From the NCBI RefSeq assembly GCF_030325625.1, contig NZ_JACAIS010000002.1, positions 395,913-459,912 of the forward strand: DNA of 64,000 nucleotides, written 5' to 3'. The position numbers and the translations under genes were made by a program. The notes beneath the pieces were generated by a model. That model had not been told where the DNA came from and ran no database searches. It worked only from the letters and a program-made list of their open reading frames with translations. This document shows positions 63,509 to 64,000 of the stretch, piece by piece (positions within the stretch are counted from its first letter, which is position 1; every line of letters begins with the position of its first letter). The DNA comes from Sphingobacterium sp. N143. GTDB taxonomy: Bacteria > Bacteroidota > Bacteroidia > Sphingobacteriales > Sphingobacteriaceae.

Positions 63509-64000
63509 TTATTTATTTACTTTTTTGATATATTCTTCAACAGCCATTGTCATACTAGGAGCCTTTGGTGTAGGGGCAGGAATATCCAAGATCAATCCAT
63601 GGTCCAAGAGAGCCTGCTGAGTGGAAGCTCCAAATGCAGCAATACGGGTGTTGTTTTGTTTAAAATCAGGGAAATTCTCATACAAGGACTGAACGCTTGA
63701 AGGACTGAAAAATACAATGATATCATAAAACACATCCTTCAGGTCATTTAGATCACTGACCACAGTTCTAAAAAGAACCGCTGGAGTGAATTTATAGCCA
63801 TTCTGTTGTAACCAGTTACTTGTTTCTTCATTGGCAACATCCGAACATGGGAAAAGGAAATTTTCTGATTTATGCTTTTTCAGGACTTCTTCTAAATCTT
63901 TGGCCGTTTGTTTTCCAAAGAAAATCTTGCGCTTTCTATATTGGATATACTTTTGAAGGTACAAGGCAATCGTTTCTGAAATACAGAAGTATTTCATTTC
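63509..64000 (-). CDS. hemD: Uroporphyrinogen-III synthase, 5' end outside the window
   Basis: The visible part covers the C-terminal 160 or so residues of a HemD-type two-domain enzyme that closes and isomerises hydroxymethylbilane in haem and cobalamin synthesis. Typical blocks are GKQTAKDLEEVLKKHKSENF, FYDIIVFFSPSSVQSL, NTRIAAFGASTQQALLDHGL and the end APTPKAPSMTMAVEEYI. The frame stays open to the window edge, and the Met at 63997 is internal to the family, so the real start lies beyond base 64000. A terminator follows the gene. Confidence 0.85.
   Translation of the reverse strand, partial: EMKYFCISETIALYLQKYIQYRKRKIFFGKQTAKDLEEVLKKHKSENFLFPCSDVANEETSNWLQQNGYKFTPAVLFRTVVSDLNDLKDVFYDIIVFFSPSSVQSLYENFPDFKQNNTRIAAFGASTQQALLDHGLILDIPAPTPKAPSMTMAVEEYIKKVNK

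Noticed and set aside
1..64000. tRNA, rRNA, CRISPR arrays, insertion-sequence transposases, phage genes
   Set aside because: I read the intergenic regions and found no cloverleaf with a T-loop, no rRNA-like stretch, no regularly spaced repeat-spacer array and no transposase or integrase-like protein.

Overview
The window looks like chromosomal DNA of a Bacteroidota species of the Sphingobacteriaceae, most likely Sphingobacterium or a close relative. This rests on gene content (TonB-dependent receptors with carboxypeptidase-like N-termini, a GLPGLI protein, DUF2723 and DUF3127 proteins, a long ribosomal protein S16), on promoters of the Bacteroidota type (-7 box TAnnTTTG, sometimes with TTTG at -33), on the near absence of Shine-Dalgarno sequences, and on moderate GC. 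It is a recollection of families, not a database match. I saw no rRNA, tRNA, CRISPR array, prophage or complete insertion sequence.

Layout. 1-5.4 kb: a conserved hypothetical, fumarase C with a small lipoprotein behind it, an MFS exporter, a membrane acyltransferase and an NlpE-like lipoprotein. 5.5-12.6 kb: an OB-fold DUF3127 protein with an SSB-like tail, divergent from a THUMP rRNA methyltransferase and an HD hydrolase; then two secreted phosphoesterases (GDPD and EEP), a DUF4197 protein, peptidase T and a nitroreductase. 12.8-20.5 kb: two large TonB-dependent receptors flanking an ECF sigma factor and a membrane protein that joins an anti-sigma-like N-terminus to a TonB-like C-terminus. 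20.6-28.4 kb: a YeiH-type transporter and a MarR-fadN-fadA-fadE beta-oxidation operon. That operon is interrupted between fadN and fadA by a small four-helix-bundle gene bounded by inverted 14-nt-period repeats.

28.6-43.2 kb: a 2-oxoglutarate dioxygenase, a lipoprotein/beta-barrel pair, a YjbR protein, an ankyrin lipoprotein, a thioredoxin-like protein, an outer-membrane barrel/GLPGLI pair, DnaK, a DUF2459 protein, a nucleotidyltransferase and a YjgR-type ATPase. 43.3-55.8 kb: a small exported peptide, a SulP transporter with a beta-carbonic anhydrase (probably inorganic carbon handling), GlnRS, an OmpW-like barrel, a DUF2723 glycosyltransferase-like membrane protein, MetF behind a SAM-I riboswitch, a lipoprotein, RimM and S16. 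56.1-64 kb: an AddA/AddB-like helicase-nuclease pair, a JmjC/cupin protein and the 3' part of hemD, which runs off the window end.

The most unusual signal is the repeat-bounded four-helix-bundle cassette in the fad operon, together with related 14-nt-period repeats at three other intergenic sites. Next are the SSB-like tail on the DUF3127 protein, the TonB-receptor leader (palindrome, mini-ORF and perfect hairpin), -7 boxes almost touching the glnS start codon, and the loss of the iron-sulfur cysteines in AddB.
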